64,000 nt of DNA from Rhodothermus sp. (GTDB lineage Bacteria; Bacteroidota; Rhodothermia; Rhodothermales; Rhodothermaceae), in assembly GCA_030950375.1 (NCBI GenBank), contig JAUZRN010000017.1:1-64000 (forward strand), read 5' to 3'. A program made the translations under genes and the position numbers. The notes beneath the pieces are model-generated. The model saw nothing but the letters and a program-made list of their open reading frames with translations. It was not told the origin of the DNA and ran no database searches. How positions within the stretch are numbered: position 1 is the stretch's first letter; each line of letters starts with the position of its first letter. Below are positions 8,455 to 17,068 of this stretch, piece after piece.

Positions 8455-9111
8455 ATGCTATCCGAAGCACAGGAAGATTACCTGAAGCAGATTTTTTTGC
8501 TGGGCGAGGGAGAGCCTGTTTCCACGACGGCGCTGGCCGAGCGGTTAGGCGTCCGTCCGGCCTCGGTGACGGGCATGTTGCAGAAGCTGGCAGCGCTGGG
8601 GCTGGTAGAATATCGTCCGTACCAGGGGGCGCGACTGACCGAAGCCGGTCGCAAAATCGCCATTGAGCTGTTACGCCATCATCGGTTGATCGAGACGTTT
8701 CTGGCGGAGGCGCTGGGATACGACTGGCACGAGGTGCACGATGAGGCAGAGCGACTGGAGCACGTCATCAGTGAACAGTTTGAAGCCCGCATCGCAGAAT
8801 GGTTGGGGCATCCCGAGCGGGATCCCCATGGAGACCCGATTCCCCGGCCCGACCTTACGTTTCCTGCTCTTGAACCAGGACGTCCGCTGTTGCTATTACC
8901 GACAGGAGCCGTTGCACAGATCGTGCGGGTGCGGGCACAGGACCCCGACACGCTGAACCTGCTGGCCCGTCTGTCGCTGCGGCCAGGAACGCGCGTGCAT
9001 GTACTTGAACAGACGCCCCGGGGCGTCCGCGTTGCTGTGGGCCATGAGCGTTTTCTCCTTCCCCAAGAACTGGCTGAAGCGATATGGGTCGTTCAGGAAG
9101 TTATCTCCTGA
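8455..9111 (+). CDS. DtxR/MntR-family metal-dependent transcriptional repressor
   Basis: A 218-residue protein with the complete DtxR layout: N-terminal winged helix (about 5-64, with the recognition-helix segment RPASVTGMLQKL), a metal-binding and dimerisation helix region (about 65-130) containing HHRLIE and an Asp/Glu/His-rich helix around DEAERLEH, and a C-terminal SH3-like FeoA domain (about 145-215). Regulators of this family sense Mn(II) or Fe(II) and repress uptake genes. It is the first gene of an operon: its last 28 bases overlap the binding-protein gene. The inverted repeats upstream suggest that it controls its own expression. Whether the metal is Mn or Fe cannot be decided from sequence alone. 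Confidence 0.9.
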   Translation: MLSEAQEDYLKQIFLLGEGEPVSTTALAERLGVRPASVTGMLQKLAALGLVEYRPYQGARLTEAGRKIAIELLRHHRLIETFLAEALGYDWHEVHDEAERLEHVISEQFEARIAEWLGHPERDPHGDPIPRPDLTFPALEPGRPLLLLPTGAVAQIVRVRAQDPDTLNLLARLSLRPGTRVHVLEQTPRGVRVAVGHERFLLPQELAEAIWVVQEVIS

Positions 9112-10031
9112 CGTTTGGTCTGGGTAGCCTTCTATTGCTGCTGACCTCCTGTCAGGCCACGCCGCCTCGAGCAGATGGACGACTCCGCATTGTGGCCACC
9201 ACATCGATTGTGGCAGACCTGGCCCGTCAGCTGGGTGGCAATGCTGTGGACGTTGTCGCGCTGATGGGCCCCGGGATTGATCCGCATCTCTACCGCGCCA
9301 GTGAGGGCGACGTGGCGCGTATGCAGCGGGCCGATCTGGTGTTGTACAACGGGCTGCATCTGGAAGGCAAAATGGGAGAAGTTTTTGAGCGCATGCGGGT
9401 GCTGGGACGTCCGACGCTGGCCGTGGCCGAATGCGTGCCTGACAGCTTGCTCCTTCAGGCTTCCGGATACGGGGGCGTATACGACCCGCATGTGTGGATG
9501 GACGTGCGGCGCTGGCAATATGCTGCCCGTTGCGTAGCGGACATCCTCGCGCGTATGGATACGATGCGTGCTGCCTTCTATCGAAATCGGCTGAACGCCT
9601 ACCTGGCCGAACTGGAAGCCACCGACGCTTATGTACGCCGGCAATCGGCTACGCTACCATCGGATCGGCGCGTGCTGATCACCTCCCATGATGCCTTCCG
9701 ATATTTCGGGGATGCCTATGGATGGGAAGTGCACGGCCTGCTGGGCGTCTCAACAGCCACGGAAGCCGGTACGGCCGACGTGCAGGCGCTGGCCGAATTC
9801 ATTGTAGCCCGTCGTGTGCCGGCCATCTTCGTAGAAAGCTCCGTACCGGAGCGCTATCTGCGCGCGCTCCAAGAGGCGGTAGCTGCACGCGGCTTTTCGG
9901 TACGGCTGGCCGGCCCCCTTTACTCCGATGCACTCGGCGATCCGGATTCGCCAGCCGGCATCTATACAGGCATGATCCGCACCAACATCGACACCATTGT
10001 CGAAGCGCTTCGAAGTATTGCGACGCCATGA
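9084..10031 (+). CDS. Metal ABC transporter substrate-binding lipoprotein (TroA/MntC-like)
   Basis: A 315-residue cluster A-I solute-binding protein. The signal sequence ends in a lipobox LTSC (Cys23). Metal ligands typical of the family are visible: His68 in DPHLY, His136 in DPHVW, His202 in SHDAF and an acidic residue near 282 (YSDALG). There is no His-rich loop of the kind found in zinc-specific ZnuA, and the sequence ESSVPERY resembles Mn/Fe-type members. I favour Mn(II) or Fe(II) uptake over Zn(II). It overlaps the regulator gene by 28 bases and the ATPase gene by 4 (ATGA), so the genes are translationally coupled. Confidence 0.9.
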   Translation: MGRSGSYLLTFGLGSLLLLLTSCQATPPRADGRLRIVATTSIVADLARQLGGNAVDVVALMGPGIDPHLYRASEGDVARMQRADLVLYNGLHLEGKMGEVFERMRVLGRPTLAVAECVPDSLLLQASGYGGVYDPHVWMDVRRWQYAARCVADILARMDTMRAAFYRNRLNAYLAELEATDAYVRRQSATLPSDRRVLITSHDAFRYFGDAYGWEVHGLLGVSTATEAGTADVQALAEFIVARRVPAIFVESSVPERYLRALQEAVAARGFSVRLAGPLYSDALGDPDSPAGIYTGMIRTNIDTIVEALRSIATP

Positions 10032-10774
10032 GTTGGGCTATTGAAATCGAAGATCTGACTGTTGCCTATCAGCAGCAGCCGGTGCTCTGGGATGTTGATG
10101 TGGTGATTCCGTCTGGTCAGATGACGGCCATCGTAGGCCCCAACGGCGCCGGCAAGAGCACGCTGCTAAAGGCGGTGCTGGGCATTGTGCGTCCGGCCGC
10201 CGGACGCATTCGGGTACTGGGCCGTCCGTTTCGTGCTCAGGAACGTCGGGTAGCGTACGTACCTCAGCGGGCTGATTTGGACTGGGACTTCCCGGCTACT
10301 GTGTTTGATGTGGCGTTAATGGGCACCTATGGACGTGTGGGCTGGCTGCGACGTCCCGGTGCGGCTGAACGCGCCCGGGCGCGCACTGCACTGGAGCGTG
10401 TCGGCATGACCGACCTGGCCGACCGTCCAATTGGCCAGCTCTCCGGGGGGCAGCAACAGCGCGTGCTGCTGGCCCGTGCGCTGGCACAAGAAGCAGACGT
10501 TTATCTGCTCGACGAACCCTTTCAAGGGGTCGATGCCCCCACGGAAGCGACGTTACTCGAGGTGCTGCGTTGGCTCAAGCGACAGGGTAAAACCATTGTG
10601 GTGGTACACCACGATCTGTCCACCGTGGCTGAATACTTCGACTGGGTGGTGCTCCTGAATGTCCAGTGTATTGCCTGTGGACCGGTAAGCGAAACTTTCA
10701 CTTCGGACAATCTGCGACGCACGTATGGAGGTCGTATGGTGACGCCGGTGCTGTCCACCATAACCTCTGCATAG
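10028..10774 (+). CDS. Metal ABC transporter ATP-binding protein
   Basis: A 248-residue ABC ATPase with Walker [10 protein letters not shown] (37-45), Q-loop VPQRADLDW, signature LSGGQQQRV (138-146), Walker [13 protein letters not shown] (158-169) and switch His in VVHHDLS. The sequence and neighbours place it with the TroB/MntB/ZnuC type that energises metal import. I chose the ATG at 10028, which overlaps the stop of the binding-protein gene as ATGA. It would couple to the two permeases encoded immediately downstream. Confidence 0.93.
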   Translation: MSWAIEIEDLTVAYQQQPVLWDVDVVIPSGQMTAIVGPNGAGKSTLLKAVLGIVRPAAGRIRVLGRPFRAQERRVAYVPQRADLDWDFPATVFDVALMGTYGRVGWLRRPGAAERARARTALERVGMTDLADRPIGQLSGGQQQRVLLARALAQEADVYLLDEPFQGVDAPTEATLLEVLRWLKRQGKTIVVVHHDLSTVAEYFDWVVLLNVQCIACGPVSETFTSDNLRRTYGGRMVTPVLSTITSA

Positions 10775-10776
10775 CC

Positions 10777-11838
10777 ATGGATTTCACGCTGCGCATTGTA
10801 ATGACCGGCGCTGCCCTGCTGGGGCTGATCTCCGGGTCACTGGGTACCCTGGCGGTACTCCGACGACAGGGCTTGATTGGCGACGCAGTAGCCCACGCAG
10901 CATTACCGGGCATCGTACTGGCCTTTCTGATCAGCGGCTCAAAAGCATCGGTCATCCTTCAGCTTGGAGCAGCAATCAGCGGGACGCTGGCCATGCTATG
11001 GGTACAGAGCGTACTGCACACTACACACATTCGCTTTGATGCGGCGCTGGGAATGGCCCTGGCTGTGTTTTTTGGTCTGGGAGTGGTACTGCTTTCGGCT
11101 GCGCAACATACAGCCGGCGCCGCACAGGCAGGGCTGGATCGTTTTCTGTTTGGCCAGGCTGCCACGCTGCTCCAGGAAGACCTGCTGGCCATGGCCGTCA
11201 CTGGCGCGCTGGCCCTTGGACTGGTGCTGGTCTTCTGGAAAGAAATAAAGCTGGTTCTGTTCGATGAAGCCTATGCCGCGGCACTGGGACTTCCAGTACG
11301 ATGGCTGCAGACCCTGCTGATTATCCTGCTGGTGGTGGCCATTGTAATTGGCTTGCAGACGGTAGGCGTCGTACTCATGATTGCTGTGATCGTTGCCCCG
11401 GCTGCGGCGGCCCGGCAATGGAGCAGTCGCTACGGCCGCGTGTTGCTACTGGCCGGTCTATTCGGCCTACTGAGCGGAGCCCTGGGCGCCTGGATCAGTA
11501 ATCTGGCGCCTCGCCTGCCTACTGGTCCCATCATCGTGCTCTTGCTTACCGTACTGGTTCTGCTGTCAGTACTGATTGCACCAGCACGCGGCCTGCTCTG
11601 GCAACGTTACCGGCGTCGGCGCGCTCGCACAACGGCCCAGCAAGCTGTTGTAGCCGTTCTCCAGGAACTGGCACACCACCATCCTCAAGATCATCCACAT
11701 CCTACCGCCACCATTCAAGCAGCCCTGGGGGGCAACGTCCCGGTTGAAGCCATTCTGCGCGACCTGGAGCGTCGAGGCAAAGTACAGCATAAGCCTGGTC
11801 AGGGCTGGCACCTTACCAATCCGCCGCATACACCATGA
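10777..11838 (+). CDS. Metal ABC transporter permease with C-terminal winged-helix-like tail (1)
   Basis: The start ATG at 10777 lies 2 bases after the ATPase stop. Residues 1-270 form the ABC-3 permease core with about eight membrane segments; AVAHAALPGIVLAF and VGVVLMIAVIVAPAAAA are family hallmarks. Residues about 284-348 are an unusual soluble addition: a His-rich stretch (ELAHHHPQDHPHPT) and then a helix-helix-strand pattern (VEAILRDLERRGKVQHKPGQ) like a small winged helix. It could be a metal-responsive regulatory tail on the cytoplasmic side. The following permease has a similar tail, and the two genes overlap by 4 bases. Confidence 0.88.
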   Translation: MDFTLRIVMTGAALLGLISGSLGTLAVLRRQGLIGDAVAHAALPGIVLAFLISGSKASVILQLGAAISGTLAMLWVQSVLHTTHIRFDAALGMALAVFFGLGVVLLSAAQHTAGAAQAGLDRFLFGQAATLLQEDLLAMAVTGALALGLVLVFWKEIKLVLFDEAYAAALGLPVRWLQTLLIILLVVAIVIGLQTVGVVLMIAVIVAPAAAARQWSSRYGRVLLLAGLFGLLSGALGAWISNLAPRLPTGPIIVLLLTVLVLLSVLIAPARGLLWQRYRRRRARTTAQQAVVAVLQELAHHHPQDHPHPTATIQAALGGNVPVEAILRDLERRGKVQHKPGQGWHLTNPPHTP

Positions 11839-12962
11839 GTCCTGCGCTGGAAATCCTGCTGGTAGCTGTTCTGACGGCGGCCGCCTGTGCGCTGCCCGGT
11901 GCCTTTCTGGTGCTCCGCCGCATGAGTCTGGTCAGCGACGCTATCAGCCACGCTGTCCTGCCCGGCATTGTAATAGGCTTCTTTCTCACCGAAAACCTGC
12001 AACACCCCCTGCTGCTCATACTGGCCGGTGCCTCAGGCCTGCTTACCGTCTACCTGATTGAGCTGCTGGAGAAAACCGGCCGCTTGCGGGAAGATGCTGC
12101 CATTGGATTGGTTTTTCCCGCACTGTTTAGCATAGGGGTGTTGCTCATTGCCCGATTTGCCGGACAGGTGCATCTGGATACCGATGCCGTGCTGCTGGGC
12201 GAGCTGGCTTTCGTGCCGTTTGATCGCCTTCAGTGGCGGGGCATCGATCTGGGGCCTCGTGCCCTCTGGACCATGAGCAGCCTGCTTCTGCTCAATGCCC
12301 TCCTACTCTGGTTGCTTTATAAGGAGATGACGCTTGCGACATTCGATGCAGCCGCAGCGGCGGTACTGGGCTTTCGTCCGACGCTGCTACACTACCTGCT
12401 GATGGGCCTTGTAGCTGTAACGGTAGTTGCTGCCTTTCACGCCGTAGGCGCTATTCTGGTCATCGCGCTGATGATTGGGCCGCCGGCCACCGCTTTGCTC
12501 CTGGCCCGCCGCATGCCCACCTACCTCCTGCTCAGCCTGCTGATCGGCGCGTTGAGTGCCCTGCCTGGTTATGGCATGGCGCGTGTGCTGGACGTATCCA
12601 TCGCCGGATCCATGGCTACTATGGTGGGTGTGCTATTCAGCCTGGTCTGGCTATTGGCTCCGGAAACAGGACTGCTGGCCCGATGGCATCGCCACCGTCG
12701 GCAACAAACAGATTTTGCACTGGACCTGCTTTTGCTGCATCTGCTGCATCATGAACATCAACCCACCGCTACGGCCGAGCGCCATCAGGCCACTTTACCC
12801 ACCCACCTGAACTGGACGAACGAGCGCCTCAATGCGATTTTAGCAGAAGGCCAACGGAGAGGCTGGCTCCAGCTCAAAGGATCCGAGGTGCATCTTACCC
12901 CGGCGGGACGTGCTCGGGCTTCCCGGCTCGTCGAAACACTCGCTCCTGCACGACTACACTAA
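11835..12962 (+). CDS. Metal ABC transporter permease with C-terminal winged-helix-like tail (2)
   Basis: A 375-residue paralogue of the preceding permease. The ABC-3 core (about 1-280) shows SDAISHAVLPGIVIGFF and GAILVIALMIGPPATA. Residues about 292-370 again carry a His-containing helix (LLLHLLHHEHQPT) followed by a winged-helix-like segment (NERLNAILAEGQRRGWLQL, then LTPAGRARA). Two different permeases suggest a heterodimeric channel, as in the mntBCD/troCD type. It is the last gene of the operon; no clear terminator follows. Confidence 0.88.
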   Translation: MSPALEILLVAVLTAAACALPGAFLVLRRMSLVSDAISHAVLPGIVIGFFLTENLQHPLLLILAGASGLLTVYLIELLEKTGRLREDAAIGLVFPALFSIGVLLIARFAGQVHLDTDAVLLGELAFVPFDRLQWRGIDLGPRALWTMSSLLLLNALLLWLLYKEMTLATFDAAAAAVLGFRPTLLHYLLMGLVAVTVVAAFHAVGAILVIALMIGPPATALLLARRMPTYLLLSLLIGALSALPGYGMARVLDVSIAGSMATMVGVLFSLVWLLAPETGLLARWHRHRRQQTDFALDLLLLHLLHHEHQPTATAERHQATLPTHLNWTNERLNAILAEGQRRGWLQLKGSEVHLTPAGRARASRLVETLAPARLH

Positions 12963-13810
12963 TGACTCATGCGCGCTTTGCCCACTTCTTCAAGCGATGC
13001 ATTTAGCATTGAATACTGAGATCCGTCCTGAGATAATGCCATCATTCCCAGCAGCACATCTGCAAATCCGCAGCTGCCATGGCCTCGTGCAGGTACTCGC
13101 AGGCCCGCGTCATCGATGGATCGCTCCCGATAGTCCACATAGACCCCCAGGGTAACTCATCGTAGCCGCTGGACATTTCGAGAGATTCCGGCCGTAAGAG
13201 CATACAGCGACACGTCCACCACACATCCCCGGTTACGCCAAACGCCATAGCAGTAAACCCAGTTACGGACAACACGTGAAGCTGCTGTTCATGGAAGTAG
13301 CTGTGAAGTCAAAACAGTATGACAGGCGATCAAAGTGGGAGGGGCTCCAATAAATTGAGCCCCAAGCGTCTCCATGCGTCCTCTATCCTTAGAGCTATGC
13401 AGCCAGATTTGCTGGCTTTTAGCTCTTCCTTCTTCACAGCCTCCCACAAGTTCTCACAAGTTCTTTTTCATACGTGGTCAAAAACAGCGGCTCATTTACC
13501 TCACCGCTCGTGATTCATTGACCTGATCTATCCCTCGTTCACGCACATATCAATTCCCAGATACACTGGCCTCAAAGTAGACAAAGCTCATCTTCGCTCT
13601 GGCACAATGAGACAGGATGCAGGCTGCAACTGAATTATCTCTGCTCTCTTCAACCCAAGGAGCTTTTGCTCGATAAGGGTTTCTGGAGCCTCTACCCACA
13701 TTGGGGTAGCTGCTACATATATTGCACCAATACGCGGTTCGCCCTGTGCTGGCGCCGCCTGTCCCGACCTTCTGGCCATTGTTTGGATCCAGCAGACAGA
13801 ATTGTAAGGC
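12963..13810. other. Long gene-poor stretch with two hairpins
   Basis: About 850 bases without a convincing gene. Minus-strand frames around 13042-13275 contain protein-like fragments in two different frames (for example SLYALTAGISRNVQR), as in a decayed gene. Two strong hairpins occur: GGGGCTC/GAGCCCC (13341-13363) and a nested stem, AGAGCTA/TAGCTCT enclosing GCCAG/CTGGC (13391-13426), followed by a pyrimidine-rich tract. A small RNA is possible, but nothing known is recognisable. Confidence 0.35.
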
Positions 13811-13845
13811 AATAAAAAAACCGCCCGAGGGCGTATCGGGCGGCA
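13811..13845 (-). terminator. Rho-independent terminator downstream of tRNA-Lys
   Basis: CCGCCCGA (13821-13828) and TCGGGCGG (13836-13843) form an 8-bp GC-rich stem. On the minus strand it is followed by a run of seven T, right after the tRNA 3' end. Confidence 0.88.
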
Positions 13846-13850
13846 TTTTG

Positions 13851-13923
13851 TAGGTCCGGGGGGACTCGAACCCCCAACCCGCGGATTAAGAGTCCGCTGC
13901 TCTACCAGTTGAGCTACGGACCT
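13851..13923 (-). tRNA. tRNA-Lys (anticodon CTT)
   Basis: Read on the minus strand, it has a 7-bp acceptor stem (AGGTCCG/CGGACCT), D arm, anticodon stem GCGGA/TCCGC with loop CTCTTAA (anticodon CTT, lysine), and T arm GGGGG-TTCGAGT-CCCCC. The CCA end is not encoded. A terminator follows directly. Confidence 0.95.
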
Positions 13924-14042
13924 ATCCCCAGAGGTGAGCATAAAACCCGACTGCGATAGCATTCGTTCCCATTGGTCCCTCGCTTTCTGGGTGGCCACGC
14001 ACCCTCCCTGTGCTTGCCATAAGCCCCGGCCTTTCGGCCACG

Positions 14043-14522
14043 TCAGAACGCGCGGATCTGTAACGTATCGATCAATGCCAACGGCATCCCCGACGCCGCC
14101 CAGTGTTGCCATTGTACAGGTCCGACCAGCCGCAAAAGCAACCGGGGCGTTCCTGCTTGCTCCAGATACAGCACCAGCTGTGGCGTTGCCGCTACCCCTC
14201 CCAGCGTCCCGCGCAACCACCGAAAAGAAAGGTTCTGCCAGGATCCCCCGACGGATATTTCATCAAACGCTCCCGTACGTTCCAGATGCTCCAAGCCAGC
14301 GGGCACACTCGCCCCTCCTGTTATACCAACCCGATGCAGTCTCAACCGCCAGCGACGGGCACGCAGGCGCAACGTATCATTCATGACCTTCCAGAGGCGA
14401 GGCAAGGCCGGATGATTGGAAGGGCCACAGGTAGGTGAACCGATGTACACCAGAATCAAGCGCACATCTTCCCGCAGAGACAACGCTTCCGTTCGCACCT
14501 GTTCTCGGCTAAAAAGCTTCAC
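14043..14522 (-). CDS. Thioredoxin-like protein with CGPS motif
   Basis: A 159-residue protein starting at a GTG at 14522. After a short helix, a strand leads into YIGSPTCGPSNHPALPRL, a thioredoxin-type active-site turn in which the second Cys is Ser. A cis-Pro-like segment (GGVAATPQLVLYL) follows near residue 115, as expected for the fold. I place it with redoxin/thioredoxin-like proteins without a known substrate. No signal peptide is evident. It stands between tRNA-Lys and the AT-rich propeller locus. The start is uncertain because no nearby ATG fits. Confidence 0.6.
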   Translation of the reverse strand: MKLFSREQVRTEALSLREDVRLILVYIGSPTCGPSNHPALPRLWKVMNDTLRLRARRWRLRLHRVGITGGASVPAGLEHLERTGAFDEISVGGSWQNLSFRWLRGTLGGVAATPQLVLYLEQAGTPRLLLRLVGPVQWQHWAASGMPLALIDTLQIRAF

Positions 14523-14580
14523 GTACCACAGATAGCCTCCTCAGCACAGCGCCCCTATGCCTCCAGCATAGATCAGCAAC

Positions 14581-15699
14581 TTAATACGCGTAATAGGCAA
14601 CATGGGGTATTTCTTCATATTGCCTGGCAATGATATGCTGTGAATTAATGTGAAGTATTTTAGCAACTTTCAAAGAATCAATATACAAATACGCTCTGGC
14701 CAAAGGATCTACAATATAAGCAAAAGTTTTAAACACAGGTTGATTAAATGCCCCATTTACATAGAAGTATTGTAACACAAAATAATTATTAAACTGAGTG
14801 ATTCAAACTAAATTTATTTCTTGTTTATCACGCGAAAATCCAACACCTCCTGTCTTAAACTCCGTAAATCCGCTTACATTAAGATCATCAATCCAGACTT
14901 GCCACAAAAGTTTACCCTCTCGAGAATACACCTTAAAAATAGGTGCATATCTAAAAATTAATACAATTACCTCATTTTCCAAATTGCAAGATATATAATT
15001 TCTTGTAATGTAACTTCGGACAACAGGATTTTCACTTCTATACGATATATTACCAAATTTCCCAATAACATTACCATTTTTATCCAATCTATATATTAAA
15101 GAATCATTATACATATTATTTGTAGAAATAAAAATAGATGAACTATCAACACAGATGCCACCTGAGGCTATTTGAGGAAGTAAGATAGTTCGCTCATACA
15201 CATAAGCATTTCCCTTAGGTGCAAAAACTTCAATTTTTCTCTGGACGCGATCGGTTACATAAACCGTATCCCACTGATCTATCGCAATCCATTCAGGATA
15301 CATAAAAGATCCTGGCCCTTCTCCCTTTTCCCCTATCGCAAACAAGAATCTTCCTTTTTCATCAAACACTCTTACTTCAGTATATTGGTTGTCTAATGCA
15401 AAAATATGTCCTTTCTGATTCTGGGAAACAGATATTACCCTTCCAAATAGCTCCCAGGAATGGACACTACGCATACTTCCTACACGCCACTGAAACTGCA
15501 TGGATCGCAATCGTTCGGCAAAACGAGTCAGTCTGACCGACCTACGATCTGTTTGATTCCTGAGCCTGATACGATCAAAACGATCCCGTGAAGTCAGCCA
15601 GCTTAAATCAGGGTGTTGTTTATATACCTCCGCTTTCTTTTTTTCTTGCTGGCATGATAATATGAATAAGACAAGTAACAGTATGAAATACTTTTTCAT
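14581..15699 (-). pseudogene. 6-bladed beta-propeller lipoprotein interrupted by an in-frame TGA
   Basis: The frame starts MKKYFILLLV with lipobox ILSC (Cys16) and continues with propeller-type repeats such as RVFDEKGRFLFAIGEKGEGP and YRLDKNGNVIGKFGN. This resembles the 6-bladed beta-propeller (BF3164-like) lipoproteins of Bacteroidota. At 14803-14805 a TGA stops it after 298 residues, yet the same frame continues with FNNYFVLQYFYVNG and runs another 73 codons to a TAA at 14581. The tail looks like the last blade, so the intact gene would be about 372 codons. The locus is far more AT-rich than its surroundings, pointing to transfer. A sequencing error or a truncated but working protein cannot be excluded. 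Confidence 0.65.
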
Positions 15700-15738
15700 T
15701 TTTTAAAGATCTATCCTCCTGATGGATATTTTTAATCC

Positions 15739-15963
15739 TTACTCTATCCCACAACTTTCCGTCATGCATTCACCAGGCGCAATCATATCACAGTAAACAA
15801 ACCCTTTAACTGGAATACAACGGTCACTTTCCCAGAAATATTCACCCCGTTCACACTCATCTCGTTCACAGGGTACCGCATTTACCCCTGCCGTTGAAGG
15901 CCACACAAGGGTACTTCCCAGAAAAATCAGGGAAAAGCCCAGAAAGCCTATTGCGCGCTTCAT
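15739..15963 (-). CDS. Small Cys-rich secreted peptide
   Basis: A 74-residue product with a clear signal peptide (MKRAIGFLGFSLIFLGSTLV) and a likely cleavage site at GVNA near residue 29. The mature peptide of about 45 residues has six Cys (32, 37, 49, 58, 66 and 71), enough for three disulphides. It lies 39 bases upstream of the propeller lipoprotein on the same strand. In Bacteroidota, small secreted peptides of the NVEALA type are often encoded next to 6-bladed propeller lipoproteins; this pair resembles that arrangement, but the NVEALA motif itself is not present. Function unknown. Confidence 0.7.
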   Translation of the reverse strand: MKRAIGFLGFSLIFLGSTLVWPSTAGVNAVPCERDECERGEYFWESDRCIPVKGFVYCDMIAPGECMTESCGIE

Positions 15964-16189
15964 GGCATCCTCCGCGTTTGGTTATGCAATTGAACTGAAT
16001 GACCTGAAGGGTTTGCTTTCAATTTCTCTCTCTCCAGTCAAGTTTATCAATGTGAAATACCTGTGAACTATCTTTAGCTACGCGCTCCTTCTTTGTTGCT
16101 TCCTTCTGCAGAAATTCAAGCCACAAAACACCAGGCCGGGCGTTTTTGCGGCGTTCGCTCGCGGATCAGGGCAACCAGATGGGACGACC

Positions 16190-17068
16190 TTGGCAGCACC
16201 GACGACGCTTAGCCTCTCCCGCGGACTGCGCTACATGATCGGCTCAGCCTTCATGTTCAGCCTGATGGGGCTGTTTGTGAAGGTAGCCGGTCGCCATCTG
16301 CCCAGCCAGGAGATCGTTCTTATCCGTAGCATCGTTACACTTTTTTACAGCTATCTGCTACTTCGCTGGCAACGGATCTCGTGGCGCGGGCAACGGCCGG
16401 GCCTGTTGATCCTGCGCGGCGTGGTGGGTTTCCTGTCGCTGAGCTGTCTTTATTTTGCACTGACGCGCCTACCCCTGGCCGATACGCTGGTGCTTCAGCA
16501 CACCAGCCCGATTTTCACCACGCTGCTGGCGGCCCTCTGGCTCAAAGAACCCCTCGGTCGTCGAGAGCTGGCCGGTATCCTGCTTAGCCTGGTTGGCGTG
16601 GTGCTGGTCGCTCGTCCCGGCTTTCTATTCGGCCTTCGAGCGGCCGGTCTGGATCCACTGGGCGTTGCTGCCGCCATGGGAGCCGCCGTTTTCAGTGCCG
16701 GCGCCTACGTACTTGTCCGGGAGCTTCGGCGCACCGAACATCCGCTGACCATTGTTTTTTACTTCCCCCTGGTTTCTACGCTGGGTTCGATCCCTATGGC
16801 CCTTCCCTCGGCCGTCTGGCCTTCGCCTATCGACTGGCTGGTCGTGGTGGCCGGAGTCGGTCTCAGTGCGCAGATCGCGCAGGTCTGGATGACCCGGGGC
16901 CTGGCCGAAGAACAGGCCGGTCGGGCTGTCGCGATGAACTACCTCCAGATTGTTTTTGGAGCCCTGTGGGGTCTGCTTTTCTTCCGCGAGATTCCGACGC
17001 TGCTGAGCCTGTTGGGCATGGGATTGGTCTTTGTCGGCACCTGGCTGGTCGCCCGCGTACGCACCTGA
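16190..17068 (+). CDS. EamA/DMT-superfamily transporter
   Basis: A 292-residue integral membrane protein with about ten hydrophobic segments arranged as two EamA repeats. The first repeat begins MIGSAFMFSLMGLFVKVAGR; the end of the second (NYLQIVFGALWGLLFFREIP) is typical of drug/metabolite exporters. The substrate cannot be predicted. The frame starts at a TTG at 16190; an alternative is the ATG at 16235, which would remove 15 residues before the first membrane segment. Its stop abuts the parE stop on the other strand with no spacer. Confidence 0.85.
   Translation: MAAPTTLSLSRGLRYMIGSAFMFSLMGLFVKVAGRHLPSQEIVLIRSIVTLFYSYLLLRWQRISWRGQRPGLLILRGVVGFLSLSCLYFALTRLPLADTLVLQHTSPIFTTLLAALWLKEPLGRRELAGILLSLVGVVLVARPGFLFGLRAAGLDPLGVAAAMGAAVFSAGAYVLVRELRRTEHPLTIVFYFPLVSTLGSIPMALPSAVWPSPIDWLVVVAGVGLSAQIAQVWMTRGLAEEQAGRAVAMNYLQIVFGALWGLLFFREIPTLLSLLGMGLVFVGTWLVARVRT

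Noticed and set aside
9084-10031. Calling the binding protein a zinc-specific ZnuA
   Set aside because: No His-rich loop is present and the sequence resembles Mn/Fe-type members; the regulator is of DtxR type, not Zur.
13588-14220. A 210-codon minus-strand open frame
   Set aside because: It runs straight through tRNA-Lys and the neighbouring terminator; its translation of the tRNA is an artefact.
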